Shown: piece after piece, positions 1-13,200 of the stretch
How the letters are laid out: each line of letters begins with the position of its first letter
Numbering within the stretch: the first letter of the stretch is position 1
NCBI GenBank assembly: GCA_002633005.1
Contig: NMRA01000371.1
Span: forward strand, 365,572-429,571
DNA length: 64,000 nucleotides
Reading direction: 5' to 3'
Source of the DNA: Phoronis australis
Lineage: Eukaryota > Phoronida > Phoronidae
Program-made: the position numbers and the translations under genes
Notes under the pieces: generated by a model
Told to the model about the DNA's origin: nothing
The model's database searches: none
What the model saw: the letters and a program-made list of their open reading frames with translations, nothing else

Positions 1-1270
1 TAGTGAATATTTTAAAAATTTGATCCAATTTTTGTTTCTAAGAACTAAGGGAGCAAGTGAAAATAATTTTGTGTCTTTTTGCATGAATCCGTAGACGACT
101 CAAAATGACTGCAATATGGACAGGTTGAGTGTGAAGTTATCACCTCATATAGTTTTCCATATTGACCGCTCACAGATTCCTACTGGCCATTTCTATGGCA
201 GCACAATTTGAATTCTTTTTAAAACTTTTTTCTGTTACGTTATGACAAACTCATCATGATTCCATCGAAGAATTTTCTTGTTTCATCGCATGATTATCAT
301 GTGATTATCATGTGATTACATTCGTTATGGAAGGAGGCTATGTTTGGGCTTTTAATCACATGTCGATCACTCAATACTAATTTTTAACCCAGGAGGTGCT
401 CGAAATGGACAAAGGAATAATAGGTAATTATATTTTGGGAAAGTTATGTTTTGGTTCATCATTGTCAGATTTTTAGCCTACCATCGACACGCTGGCTAGG
501 CGTCTTGTCAACGGGTTTTTCTTTTGAGGTGTCCTTCCTGTAGCCTTTAGTCTCTCCAACTTGACCCATAAGGCTGTGGGGTTCTGTGGATGGCCGTTGT
601 CCCTCTTGGGATCATCCGCCTTTTGTCAGGTCTTGTTTTCATTCCTGCACTACCCTCCTCACCAGGCAAGCCTTGTGGGGGAGTCTGTTTAGTCGCTGAC
701 CATTCGACTTTCCCTCCTCCTTTTCAAATGAAACGCCGGGCTTGGGACCGGTATCTAGCGGAGTTTTTGGTTCATACAATGTTTTTTTTAAAGCAAAACA
801 ATGACTTTTGGTTTTTTAGTGCAATTGGAAGATTTGTGTCAGCATGCTCAGAGCGTATGCAATTGATGTGTATTGAGAGTCACAGTGAGAATTTTAGCCT
901 TTGAAAACACACTTTCCAATGGCGTAATGGAGGAAACTGCGTTGCCTTGATGGAGGTTTGCAGTCACCTGATGGTTTATATTTTGCGGTCAAACATAAAT
1001 ATGACGTGAGAATTCATATGAAGTTCAAATGGTGTTAAGTTGAACTATGTGTTGGTGGTGCAGAGGTAAAGTCAACTTTTGGTAAATGAGAGAGAGAGCA
1101 GATTTGAATCTTTTAATTGTAACTTCAGTCATGGGAAAATGATGTGCAATTTGAAATGGTGTTATGGTCAATATCACGATTTACTGAGCCCGTGATACTA
1201 CTATATAATACTCCAAAATCTGCTCAAATCCTATTCTAAGTCAAATTATTTGTTTATTTGTTAATTACAG
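1..1270. other. Upstream intron of the AOX/XDH-like gene
   Basis: I found no exon here. An exon ending in the conserved segment just before SSQATF is expected upstream, but no match with a donor site is visible. The GC-richer stretch at about 490-760 differs in composition from its surroundings. Read on the - strand it begins GGTCCCAAGCCCGG, a phrase I associate from memory with non-LTR retrotransposon sequence; this is unverified. Confidence 0.4.
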
Positions 1271-4200
1271 GTTCATCTCAAGCGACATTTTTGATTGAAA
1301 GCATAATGGAACATGTAGCCAAGAGTTTGAACAAAGATCCATCAGAAATAAAGAAACTGAATTTGTACAAACAAGGCCAGGTAATGACCACTTCATGATC
1401 CATCAGAAATAAAGAAACTGAATTTGTACAAACAAGGCCAGGTAATGACCACTTCATGATCCATCAGAGATAAAGAAACTGAATTTACATGTCGTGAACA
1501 CATCCACTAAAACAAGAAACTGTAGGAACACCGCATTTATCCACCTTCACTCTTATCAGGCTTCTATTGTGAGTCAGCATGCGTGAATAATTGGCTGATA
1601 AGCCACCTCTGGAACTACTTTGGGCTGAATGGATGACCAGGCCATAAAATGATAATTAGCCAAGACCAGTTACTATAATGCAACAAAGAACAAGTAATAA
1701 TGTCTTGCATCACCTAGCCTTGGTGGAAAGCTGTATACTGTATTGGCTCAAACAAACGCTTAGAAAAATTCATTTCACGGGGAGGGGACGCTTATTGTAG
1801 TGAGCCTACGGNNNNNNNNNNNNNNNNNNNNNNNNNNNNNNNNNNNNNNNNNNNNNNNNNNNNNNNNNNNNNNNNNNNNNNNNNNNNNNNNNNNNNNNNN
1901 NNNNNNNNNNNNNNNNNNNNNNNNNNNNNNNNNNNNNNNNNNNNNNNNNNNNNNNNNNNNNNNNNNNNNNNNNNNNNNNNNNNNNNNNNNNNNNNNNNNN
2001 NNNNNNNNNNNNNNNNNNNNNNNNNNNNNNNNNNNNNNNNNNNNNNNNNNNNNNNNNNNNNNNNNNNNNNNNNNNNNNNNNNNNNNNNNNNNNNNNNNNN
2101 NNNNNNNNNNNNNNNNNNNNNNNNNNNNNNNNNNNNNNNNNNNNNNNNNNNNNNNNNNNNNNNNNNNNNNNNNNNNNNGCTCGTGACTCGATGAATAGAG
2201 CAGCTTGGCGGCATCCCTTTGAGCATGAGCCGAGCGCGTCTCAGCCAAGGTGGATAAATACGGTCTAGTTCAATTTTCCGTACCCCGCCGTTTACCTTAA
2301 ACACCGGGGTTAGAACCAATTTTATTTAGTGGGAATGTTCATAGCATGTATACAAACAAGGCCAGGTAATGACCACTTCATGATCTATCAGAGATAAACA
2401 AACTGAATTTATACAAACAAGGCCAGGTAATGAACACTTCATGGTCCATCAGAGATAAAGAAACTGAATTTGTACAAACAAGGCCAGGTAATGACCACTT
2501 CATGTCCTTGTCCATAAGATCTGAGATGTAACAAATACCCTTTTCACACCAATACCTCCAAAACAGAGTTTCTACACCAATCCACAAATCTTGTTTTTCT
2601 TGAATTATGCAGTTGTTTTTTACATTGAGAAGAATCAATTGTGTGTCCAAAATGAGTCTTGTAACGATTTGTGGGAATTTACTCACTTCTCCTCTCTCCA
2701 TAAACCATTACAGTAATGAAACATAGTGATTAGGTCTGAAAAACCTCAAACATGTTATTCTCATGTGAACACAATCTTGTTTTATTTGGGAACTGGGAGA
2801 TGGGGATGGCGTAAGCAATAGCACTGCTTGAACATTTTATTATTATGTTGCCACACTGTTGACTTGGCTTGAACATGTCATAACCGTTACATTTCTCATC
2901 TCAATTAAATATGCAAGTACGTATCTGTGAATGTGTGCAGCATGATGAGACTGCCTGGTCAGGAGGCTGTGTCTACTGCAAAAATAAAATAATTCTATCA
3001 TCTCTCTCATCAAAATTCACCCATATATTTTGTGTAAGTGAATTTCAAAGTGGTTGCATGCAATCACTTGGTAACAGTTCTGAATAAGCTTGGCACACTG
3101 AGGTGTACCTGGAAACTTAGTTCACTCCTACGCTAACATTTGGGATTTTGTTACCCCAACGCCTAAGTGAGCCTAAACCAGAGTGTGACTAACCGTCCTA
3201 ATCAGTTCACAAATTGAAGCTCCTGGCTCAGCTGCAATGCTGAAGAAAACTTATCTCGCTAATTTCTCTTAATTATAGATGAACCAATTTTAAGAAGTCA
3301 ATGATGGCTACTATTTTAAAACTGAGTCATGTTGGCCTCTGCAATTATCTCATCCAACATGTTCAGCCAAGCACATGAATAGCGATTAGCCCATTTTGTT
3401 ATCTGTGACGGCTTTTTCTGAGCCTTTGATGTACTGATACCCTTGGGTATGGTGCATGCTTTCTCGTCCACTTGCATGCAATCCTGTCAAGGTAAGATTT
3501 GCCTAATGCAGTCTAGTTTATGAGTTGACTTTATCCCATGCAGCTTTATTAGACACAGTAATTGGTGGAACCATGTTTCAGGTCACTCCAACTGGGATGA
3601 CCCTGAAGTATTGGAATGTTGACACTCTTATTGGACAGCTAGAGACATCTAGTGACTTCACCAAGAGACAGCAGGAGATTGAGACATTTAATAAGGTGAG
3701 TGGATGCATAAATCCCATTTGTAAGCTTATATGTTCACAGGAATAGAAACAATTTGATGTAATTTTGCCTTAATTGTTCTGAAAACATATTAAAGCTGTA
3801 TGCAAACAGTCATTATAATTATGCATAAACATAATTATATAATGGTGTATCGATTCATGGTAATTCAGAAGTTTGTTGTACTTCAAGTTGTTAAGATGCA
3901 TGAAAAGCAAATCAAGGCAGTGTTAATGTAAGTGATGCACAATGTTCTCAAAGCCACGATGTCGTCTTAAATTGTTGGCAAAGCCATATAATACTGTTTT
4001 GTACCATTCGAAGTGAGTGTTAAAACCAAGAAATTTCCATGATCTGATCCAGAATCACATTCGATTAAACTTGATAGACAAGCCTATTTTGTTGGTACGC
4101 ATGCTGTGGTTAGTGAGCCAGTCAAAGCTTTTTTTACAGTCACACAAAAAATCAACACCTGAAAGTTAAGTCACCCATTTTGTTCAATGTTTGTGGATGA

Positions 4201-7200
4201 TAGTATAAAAACACATTTTCACGACATTTGTTGAATTTTGCTTAAAACAGTATTTCTTGAATATCGGTTAGCGTGAGGCACACTGTTTACAACATAATTG
4301 CTGGATGTAATAGGTAAGCTTAATTATCAGGTGAATGCACACAATGAAAGACGACACTAAGAGAAAATTGGTTGGCTAATTTTTCACATGATTATCGCTG
4401 TCAAACTGATAACAACATGGCTGTATCCGGACTAGCTGATCAGTGGAATCGGGATTTTCGATCATCGCACAGCAGGGTGGTGTAACAACTGAGTGACAAT
4501 GTTGCAGGCTAACAGGTGGAAGAAGAAGGCTCTTTCACTTGTACCGCACAAGTTTGGTGCCACTTGGCAAGGGGGAAGGTATCCTGTTTTTGTCACCATC
4601 TTTAACGGCGATGGAACCATAGGTGTCGCTCATGGTGGTGTTGAGTCTGGACAAGGTTGTGATGTCAAGGTAGCTGCGATATTTTAAAGCATCCAGTCAT
4701 TACTAACCCCTCGTGTTTTGCTGCAATAGGCCTTTTGCGAGTTTATAACAATAACGCGAGATTATGTGAGACTTAACTGTGACGTCACGGGAAGTGGGGC
4801 AAAAGCTTGTCATTTGGTCATTTGCCCAATACGGTAGCAGAGTGTATTCTGTTATTGTCTTCGAGTTTTTAGCCATTTAGTTCGAAAAATGCCCAAAAGC
4901 ATTGCTGTTATGGCAAATGAACGTCAGATTCGCACTACAATACGTTCTATCGCGTTGTGTACTAATTTCGTCCCGTGTATTTTAAACGGGTGGTAGGCGA
5001 AATCCGCTCACTGGTAAAGTTTTCACCTCGTCGAAAATACATTCTACACCTAAAATTAGCACCTAAAAGGCTCTTACTTTCTTCAGTGACTCTTTCTGCT
5101 TCTAAACATATCTTCGATGAAGCATATATACGGGAATTCAGGTGACTTAGGCGAAGAATTCCAACTCCACTTTGTGGTTACTGTTAACTTTGTCCGCGCG
5201 CGCGATTACCACAATCAAGTATTTCAACTGAGTCAGGTGAGTATGAGGCAAAGGCTAGCGCGAGACTGAGCGAAGCGCGAGATCTGGCGCGTGACCTGGC
5301 GCGTGACACTTGCAAAATAGCATGAGAAAATATCAAGTGAAATTTGTAAGATTTGTGTCCCTTGGACTTTTTGTTCGTCAACAGGCGTGATTTCACGTAA
5401 CTTCCTCAAAATGGCGGCTCTTTAGTGAGAGAAACTCGAGAGAACCGCGAGGTTTTCATGAATATGCTCAAGTTATTTGTAGACTAAATTGTGTCCAGAG
5501 TCAGGGTATGTGTTAATTATAACTTCATGTGCACATATGCATGTTTCATTTGATTTTATTTGCTGTATTTTGAAGTGAATATCTTTTTATGGGGATACAC
5601 TATCGCCCCTGTATGCCTGCGCCATTCAGGCCTAGAGCGGGTTAAGTTCCAATTTCAGTCCGTTCACAGCTTCGCACAACATAACAAGGTCACATTTTCT
5701 TCGTCTATTCACAGTTATTCCACGACCCATCTACCATATCTTAAGTTGTTTTAACGTTTTAAGCGTAAAATTCACCATAAGAACTCCAGTAAGTTTTAGC
5801 GTGTGTAGCAAAGACTCGGGGCAAAACAAGAGCAATATGGCGGGTTTTGCCCCCTTTCCAGTGACGTCACAGTGACTAGTGAGAAACTCGCAAGTGAGCT
5901 ATTCCAGCAAAATTAGAAAAGTTAAACCCATTTAACTGGAAACCCTTAGGAGTGCCCTGCTCTCTTCTTGAGGATGGTGGAATGATTAAAGTGGTGGGAC
6001 AGATGGCACTCAATTCTTGCTGTTTCTTAATCACCAGAAATGATTAATAGGAGCGCCTTGAAAGGAAGATAGCCTCCTTAACGCATCTTTTCGAACTATA
6101 GTTCTTGTCCTTACCCAAGATTTCAACTCTGTCGTTATCGAACTCATAACCATTCGCATATTCCACCATCCTTCAAGAAGGGAGTAGCACAGTCCTTTCA
6201 AGGATTTTTAGTCATTGATTTATGAACTTTCCTGGTTGATTAATTAAGATTTACATTTCAAAAGAAATGGATTTGGAAATGCAGATATCAGTCTCGCCTA
6301 TGGTTGTTAATTAAAGCTTTTCAGTGTCAAACAGAAGTTAAATTTCACAGCCGTACCTTTACTATTCAATTTGTGGTAAATTGTATAGTATACATTATTA
6401 CGTACATAGAGATGTATTTTGTATCTATTGTTAAGATATACAGTGCTGTATTGACAGGCATGTTCTGTTTCAGGTGCTTCAGACAGTGGCCTTTGAACTG
6501 GGCGTACCTCTGAACATGGTCACAATACAACCAAACAATTCTCTGACCAACTCCAACTGTGCGACTACAGGGGGCAGCATAACTAGTGAACTCGTCTGCT
6601 ATGTAAGTCAATAGACCACTAATCTACTCTTAAGTTCAATGTAAAAACTGGAAATTTCCGATGGGTATATGCAGTGCTGAAGTTTGAGATGACAAAAATA
6701 ATTAAAAGTGTTCATAGCCTGGGATATTTAATATAAAAACTGGACATTTTGTTATTGGGAAGAATGCAGTTGTATGTAAATCTTAATTGCGTCCCAGGAT
6801 CAGAACTGCTGTTACTACACATTCATTCTCAATGAATCACGACAAATGGTGAAGCCAATATTCAGCTCACTACAGATTATATCCGAAGTGATGAAACAAT
6901 GTCAAAAGACTTTTAAAGTAAAGAAAAATATGTCTAATGTGCTGTGTCTTATGACTGGCTACAGTTTACATGGCAGGTGTCACAATGTGATCTAGCTTAG
7001 GGTTCCATAAAATTGTGTGAAGCTGGAAAAACAACAACGTAGAAAGAGGCTCTTTCTTTGTTATAAAAACTTATCCAATCGAAACGAATAATTGCATTTC
7101 GGAAACTTAGCCAGACATATTCAAAGCGAAGCCGTTTTTCGTAAACAAAAATAAATTTTAGTTACCACCATGTTCACTGAGTGAAGCCAAATCTCAAATC

Positions 7201-10200
7201 ATTTATGAGACCTCATTGGTATGTTGTAAAAAAACATTTCAACAGATGTTTTAGTGAATTCATGATCAATAATTTTTAAATGCACAAAAAACCACGATGA
7301 CATTAATTTTTTAAACCTTTGCCTGATCTGGAAGTGGGTGTGCGGCACTGCTTTTTAAGGAGCGCAGTGGAAATTTTTTTGGAATCATTTATGAGACTTG
7401 CATAAACTCAACAATAGTGTGTTAATTAAAATGAAGATATGGAAACTAAAATCTTTACAAAGCAATGATGATGTGCGAAATCAATACACAGTTTTGAAAG
7501 TTTTTGGCGGACATTTAGGAAAAAATTCTGGCCTTTGAAATTGGTTGCTTATCATTTACGAGCCTTCATTTAGGGGATGTCAATTTTCTAATTAGCTCAA
7601 GTCCAATAAATTTACCTACTATTGGCATGGGTGACCTGAATATAGGTCAGTTTTTCAAGAACAAGCACGTGCGCTTCAGCCAACATTAATACTGTCTGAG
7701 AATACTCGGTAAAGCGGTCAGCGGAACTTTTGGGTAAGTTTTTCAGTAATTCCAGATACGTTCAAGACGTCAGATGAATTGCTGGACTACCCTTATTTCT
7801 CTGAATGACGTTTAAAGCCGAGTTAAAATTGCCCTGAAAAGGTTTTTGGCCTTAACAGTCTTTAGAGTTAACGCTTTCTTGAATTACCTGAAGTCGTCAT
7901 TTATGGGACGTGACTTGTTACGTGTTAGATGTCAGACACAGTTATATGGCAAATGAAAAAATGTTGAGTGCAAGCTTTGGGATTTACCCGTACGTTTTTG
8001 AATTACAAATTTCTCCAATTTCACAACCAATATGTGATCATGATCAAAGATGTTTTTTGTGACGGAAGGGCTGATTTATGACTGCTTGAAGCAGTTTTCA
8101 AACGTAGGACAAATGAAAATTAAACTTATAATTATTTTTATATATGAATTGAAGCATTAATGTTCAGAACGATTAATGTTTTTGCTGATAAACGAGTTTT
8201 TTTACCTTGTTCTGGCACGTGTTTTTAAATGGCCAGTCATCTGGTATTCATGGTGTCATGTTCCTCTGTCAGGGTGCTATCCAGTGCTGCAGTAAACTGA
8301 AGGAGAGGATGAAACCAGTGAGAGACAGTCTTCCTGCTACAGCTACATGGACAGATGTAGTCCACAAGTGTTACAATGATGGCGTAGATTTGGCATACAG
8401 ATTCTTGTAAGTTGGTCATTTCGTGCTTCTAAGAGATCACTCTTTTTGAAGAGGTTAGGACAAATTTGTCCAAAGGTAAAATGGATTAACTTAATTTGAA
8501 GTCAGTTTTTTTCAAGTAATCTAAGAAATTTTGGATGAATATCATCAAAAGCTCACAACTTTTACCAGAGTAGGTATTTCAAATGCTGAAGTCTCAGTTA
8601 CATTAAGGAGGATGGTCTGTTGACTAATTGTAGGACTTTGAGCATTGTGTGAAGGAGAGATATCCTAAATATAGAATGGAGCTACTATACTGTGTCAACT
8701 TGCACAGGCATAAGAGGTCCGTCGGAGTTGTTGAACATGTTCAAGGGCTAAGTTTCTTGGTGTATTACTTGTGTAATTGTTACATGAGGGGTGACGTAAT
8801 TATAACCATTTCTGTTTATTCTTTTTATTATTGATTTGGATCAGTGACTGAATAATTCAAGAGTATAGGGAATACATTTTGGTGTTTGAACGTTGTTTCT
8901 TTTGTATTTTGCTGATGATTTGATTCTTTTTTCATTTAGTCTAGTAGAGAAAACTTTTGAGTTGTATCGGTATTGTCAAATGTGAAAACTTGTGGCTCAC
9001 TTATTTAGTAAGACAAAAATTATTGCTTTTGGAAGAGCTGACATTAAAAGGAATGAAGGCTGGTTTAGTTGCAACTGATGTTTTGAGGAGACTGTGTGGT
9101 TCAGTGGTTTGACCTCTGCAGGACTCCTGTTTGGGAGAGCCGGGTTTGAATCCTGGCTTTACTGTCAGACAATCGAGCATTGCACAAAAGTGTCCCCTAC
9201 TCCTCTAAGTATCCCTGAACCTCTTAGGGAAGTTAGTGCTTGATGCTAATCATGATAGGTCTCTGAGCTGGAAAAGCAATTAGTGGTTTGAGAAATGGAG
9301 TTTTCTATTCATTTACCATCCAAGTAAGCCTAAAGTTATTTGATTGTTAAGTTCTACCAATGGTACAGTGTGTGAATTATAGTGGTTTAATGAAGGAGAT
9401 GATTTTCATAATCCCAACTACGTAACATACTTGTCATCTAGTGATATGTAGTGAGGTGAAGTTGGCACATTCTTGAGAACATCAAATGGGCATTATTATT
9501 TGACTTTGTTTAACAAAAACATAAAGACAAAGTCTGTGATCCCGTAAATTTTTCTTTTTTTTCCTTAGAAAATGCAATGGGCATCAAATTAAAACACAAA
9601 AGAAAAAATGCTGCACGGTTAATTCTGTGGATTATGGTACTCAGAATAAACATTTAGTTGTAATACATCGGTGTAAGAAAGTCAGTAATACCAGGAAATG
9701 TAATGGCAGTCATTAAAACACAAAACTCACATTGTATAACAAAATTATCGTATTTTCAAAAGGATATTTAAAATCATTAAAGTTAATTAGAGGTGCATTT
9801 TCAGTAACTAAATTTCACTTTTTTGCCAGGAGTGCCTTTGTTTAGGCGGCTGTAACGGAAATAATAAGTTGGTGGCCCTCACATTGGGAAATGTGTAGTT
9901 GGCAAAGGCCAAAATACAAAATATGTAAATTTATTTTTATAAAATCAATGATAATTGAAAACTGCATGAGTAAATGTGTTGATTATATTATACCTTGTGC
10001 CGATAAGCATAATTTTATATTCATGGCAAACTTTGGGAAAAGGAAATTGTCTATGGCAAAAGTCAGTCATATGCACCAGAAGAGAATTAGGTAAGTTTTG
10101 GCAGACAGGGTATCTGATAACAAGTCTGCATTTAAGGCCTACTAATCAATTTCGCTGTCGAGGTAGAAACTTACTACAATTCAAAAAGTAGCTGTTAAGG

Positions 10201-13200
10201 TGTTCTAATAGTGTAGACCATTAAAATGTTCTACAATATTAATACTCGCTTGTCTTCATTTCCTTTCAGTGTAAATGAGGGGCTATCATCTGTGATGGTC
10301 TATAATTGCTATGGAGTGTGTGTAACTGAGGTGGAGCTGGACGTGCTAACTGGAGAGAACCAGACCAACAGAGTTGACCTATTGATGGACGTGGGCACTA
10401 GGTGGGTGTGGGCACTAGGTGGGTGTGGGCACTAGGTGGGTGTGAGCACCAGGTGGGTATGGTGCTGACTGTGGGGCTTTTTACAGTCTTAATTCTCTGT
10501 AGAGAGAGAAGTTTTTGTGGTGACATTCAATTTAAAGTAGCAATCATAAAATTCATCCCAGTTGGACTATACTTGAGAGGTGAAACAAAACACAGACATT
10601 TTATATGTTGATTTAGACAAGGTGACATGATTATAAAATTCAGGTTACAACCTGTTCATTACTAAGATCAGGAATAATTTTAAGTCTTTAGTTGACTATA
10701 GAACTGTGTGTTATACTGCTTGAGGTCATGCTGGGTGGGTGTATAGAATAACCCAATAGAAGTGAATTCTGGATGCGGGAAAAGCAGACTGTGGCTCAGT
10801 AAAGTGACTGGACCCTGAGCTGGTCATTTTATGTGCTGAGCATGACAGTCTAGAAGTTATAAAAAGCTGTCTGTTCTTACCAAAGTGTAGAAATCACTTT
10901 ATTTTAATCATGAAAAAATTGAGAGCAGTCTATTTAATGTGGTCTAATTTGTCAAATATTTTTTATGGAAGTTGTCCTTATAGCAGCTTCAACTTTGTTG
11001 TTCACAGCAGCTTTGACCATGTGTTTCATTTCTCAGTATCAACCCAGAAATAGACGTTGGTCAGATAGAGGGTGGATTCATGATGGGTATGGGGGGCCTG
11101 TTGACCGAAGAGAAGCTGTATGACCAGAAGACAGGCAAATGCTTGACTGCAGGAACTTGGGTAAGTACATTACATGACTAAAGCACAGACAAAATCTCGT
11201 TTCGCTGTCATGATTCCGTTAACTGTAAAAAGTGACAATAAATATTGTGGTGCCAAAATTCTATTTACAAACTGGTGTAGCCACCTTCCTAAATGACCTT
11301 CATTATTCTAATTCGTGAGAGAAGGCTATACTGACAATAAATTTGGCTTCTACCCATCATGACTGGGTTTACATGTCATTTTGTCTGAATATACTTTTAG
11401 CGTGTAGGCCTTAGTGTTGTGTCTTACTTAACCTGCAATGTGGTAAAAACAAATTTTGGATAATAATACTGGTCAGAACTGCTTAGTTTCATTTTTCAAG
11501 ACTTTTTGTTGTGAATTTCCAAATCCTTTCAAATTATTGTGAACTTTATGTCAATTGTCAGCATTTCTGTTCTTGTTGACAAAGGAAGTTATTACATCCG
11601 GAAATTTCAAATTTCATTTGATCCATTCTTGTTGTTTTATTTACCAATTTATATCCTAGAGTTAGAGTGTGGAAATTGAAAGCAATAAAGTATAATACTG
11701 TATTGCCATCAATTAACATTTTTATTGCAAGATTTCCCATGTTATGAAAACAAGAGAAATAAAATTTCACTTGCCTTCCTAATTATATCCTTAAGTGGGT
11801 AAGAATGTACCATTTAATGTCTGTCATTCATTGGTAAATAGTGAAACCACCAAATGTCCATTTGATTCTGACAGTATACACTGTTCAGCGTAGTTGTTTC
11901 AAGCCATTCTTTGGCCTCTTTGTCTTATTAATAACCAATCAGTATATAAAGGAAGCTACTGTTTGCTTAAGCTTAATGAGTCTAAATTTTCAAGAAAACT
12001 GTATTTTATTGAGCATTTCATTTGTTAATATTGTGAGAAGACTGAAAATGTTTTGCGCAATTTAAATGAAATTGCGACTTCCATGCGTAATTGTTCTCAC
12101 CTCAGGAATACAAGCCTCCAGCCTCCAAGGATATTCCAGTGGATTTCCGTGTGTCACTTCTCAAGAATGCGCCCAATCCAGTGGGTGTTCTTGGCAGTAA
12201 AGGTAATTTCTGTGTGTTGTACAAAAATGTGGATACCTTACCCTGGTATTGAATTAGGCTCACCTGAAATTTTTGAGAGACTGTCTTGTAGTGCTTCAAT
12301 CAGTAACTGTAATATGTATACTGCACTGTTGTCGGGTTTATTGACAATGGCGGAGTAATGTGTATAGATACAAAATAACCAATCACAATTCCTAATGCGT
12401 TCTGGGCTAGGCTATTCAAAACCCACAAGGGTTAATAAAACAGATATCTTTAATATGCAGCCATGACCTTGTACCCTTTGTTAAGCTGTTATTACTTACA
12501 CAGTCCAACTGGTACTATTGTAAGACTAAGAGCAGGTTTCACAAAGAGCTACTGACTTTGCATATTGCGTGTGCACGACACTGATGATCTGCAACTATCC
12601 GCAAAGTTCTAAGCCACTACGCAACTTGTAATCCCCTCTGAGCCCAAAATGAGTAATTGGTAAACCAACACTGTATGAACTGTATTCTATTTAAGGTATT
12701 GGTCATCCCTCAGTTTCTAGTTAAGCTATTCTCTTCTAGCTATTGGTGAGACCCTAAGATGTATAATTGGTGCTTTCTTTCAGCTATTGGTGAGCCCCCA
12801 ACATGTATAAGTTGTGCAGTTTTATTGGCTGCTAAGCATGCAGTGGAGGCAGCCAGAAAAGACATGGGTCATGACGTCTACTTCCCAATGAGTGAGTACA
12901 GCTGTACTAATGCACTAATTTTGACTTTTACATAATAGCTGGATAACAAACCGTAGATTGATACATTCAGGGCCATAAACCTTAGTTTGTTAAGCTGTGT
13001 TTACTTCCTCAAGCCAACTGGGACACAAGAGCACGGTTCACAAAGAATTACTTTCACAAAGAACTACTTTCACTGACCTTGCACGTCAATTTCAAAAGGC
13101 CTATTGCGTGTGAGCAAACCCCGTGATTTACAACCTTCTGGAAAATTCTAAAGTAATATACCAACTAGTTACCCCTTGAAGCAGAAAATGATAGGAATTT

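Noticed and set aside
590-904. 104-codon + strand frame
   Set aside because: It falls in a GC-richer, repeat-like intronic stretch, resembles no known protein and has no splice signals fitting the AOX/XDH gene.
1775-2319. Frames of 128-175 codons over the gap
   Set aside because: They consist almost entirely of N and have no supported sequence.
9095-9170. Functional tRNA gene
   Set aside because: Box A and box B are present, but the stems do not close and a SINE-like body follows.
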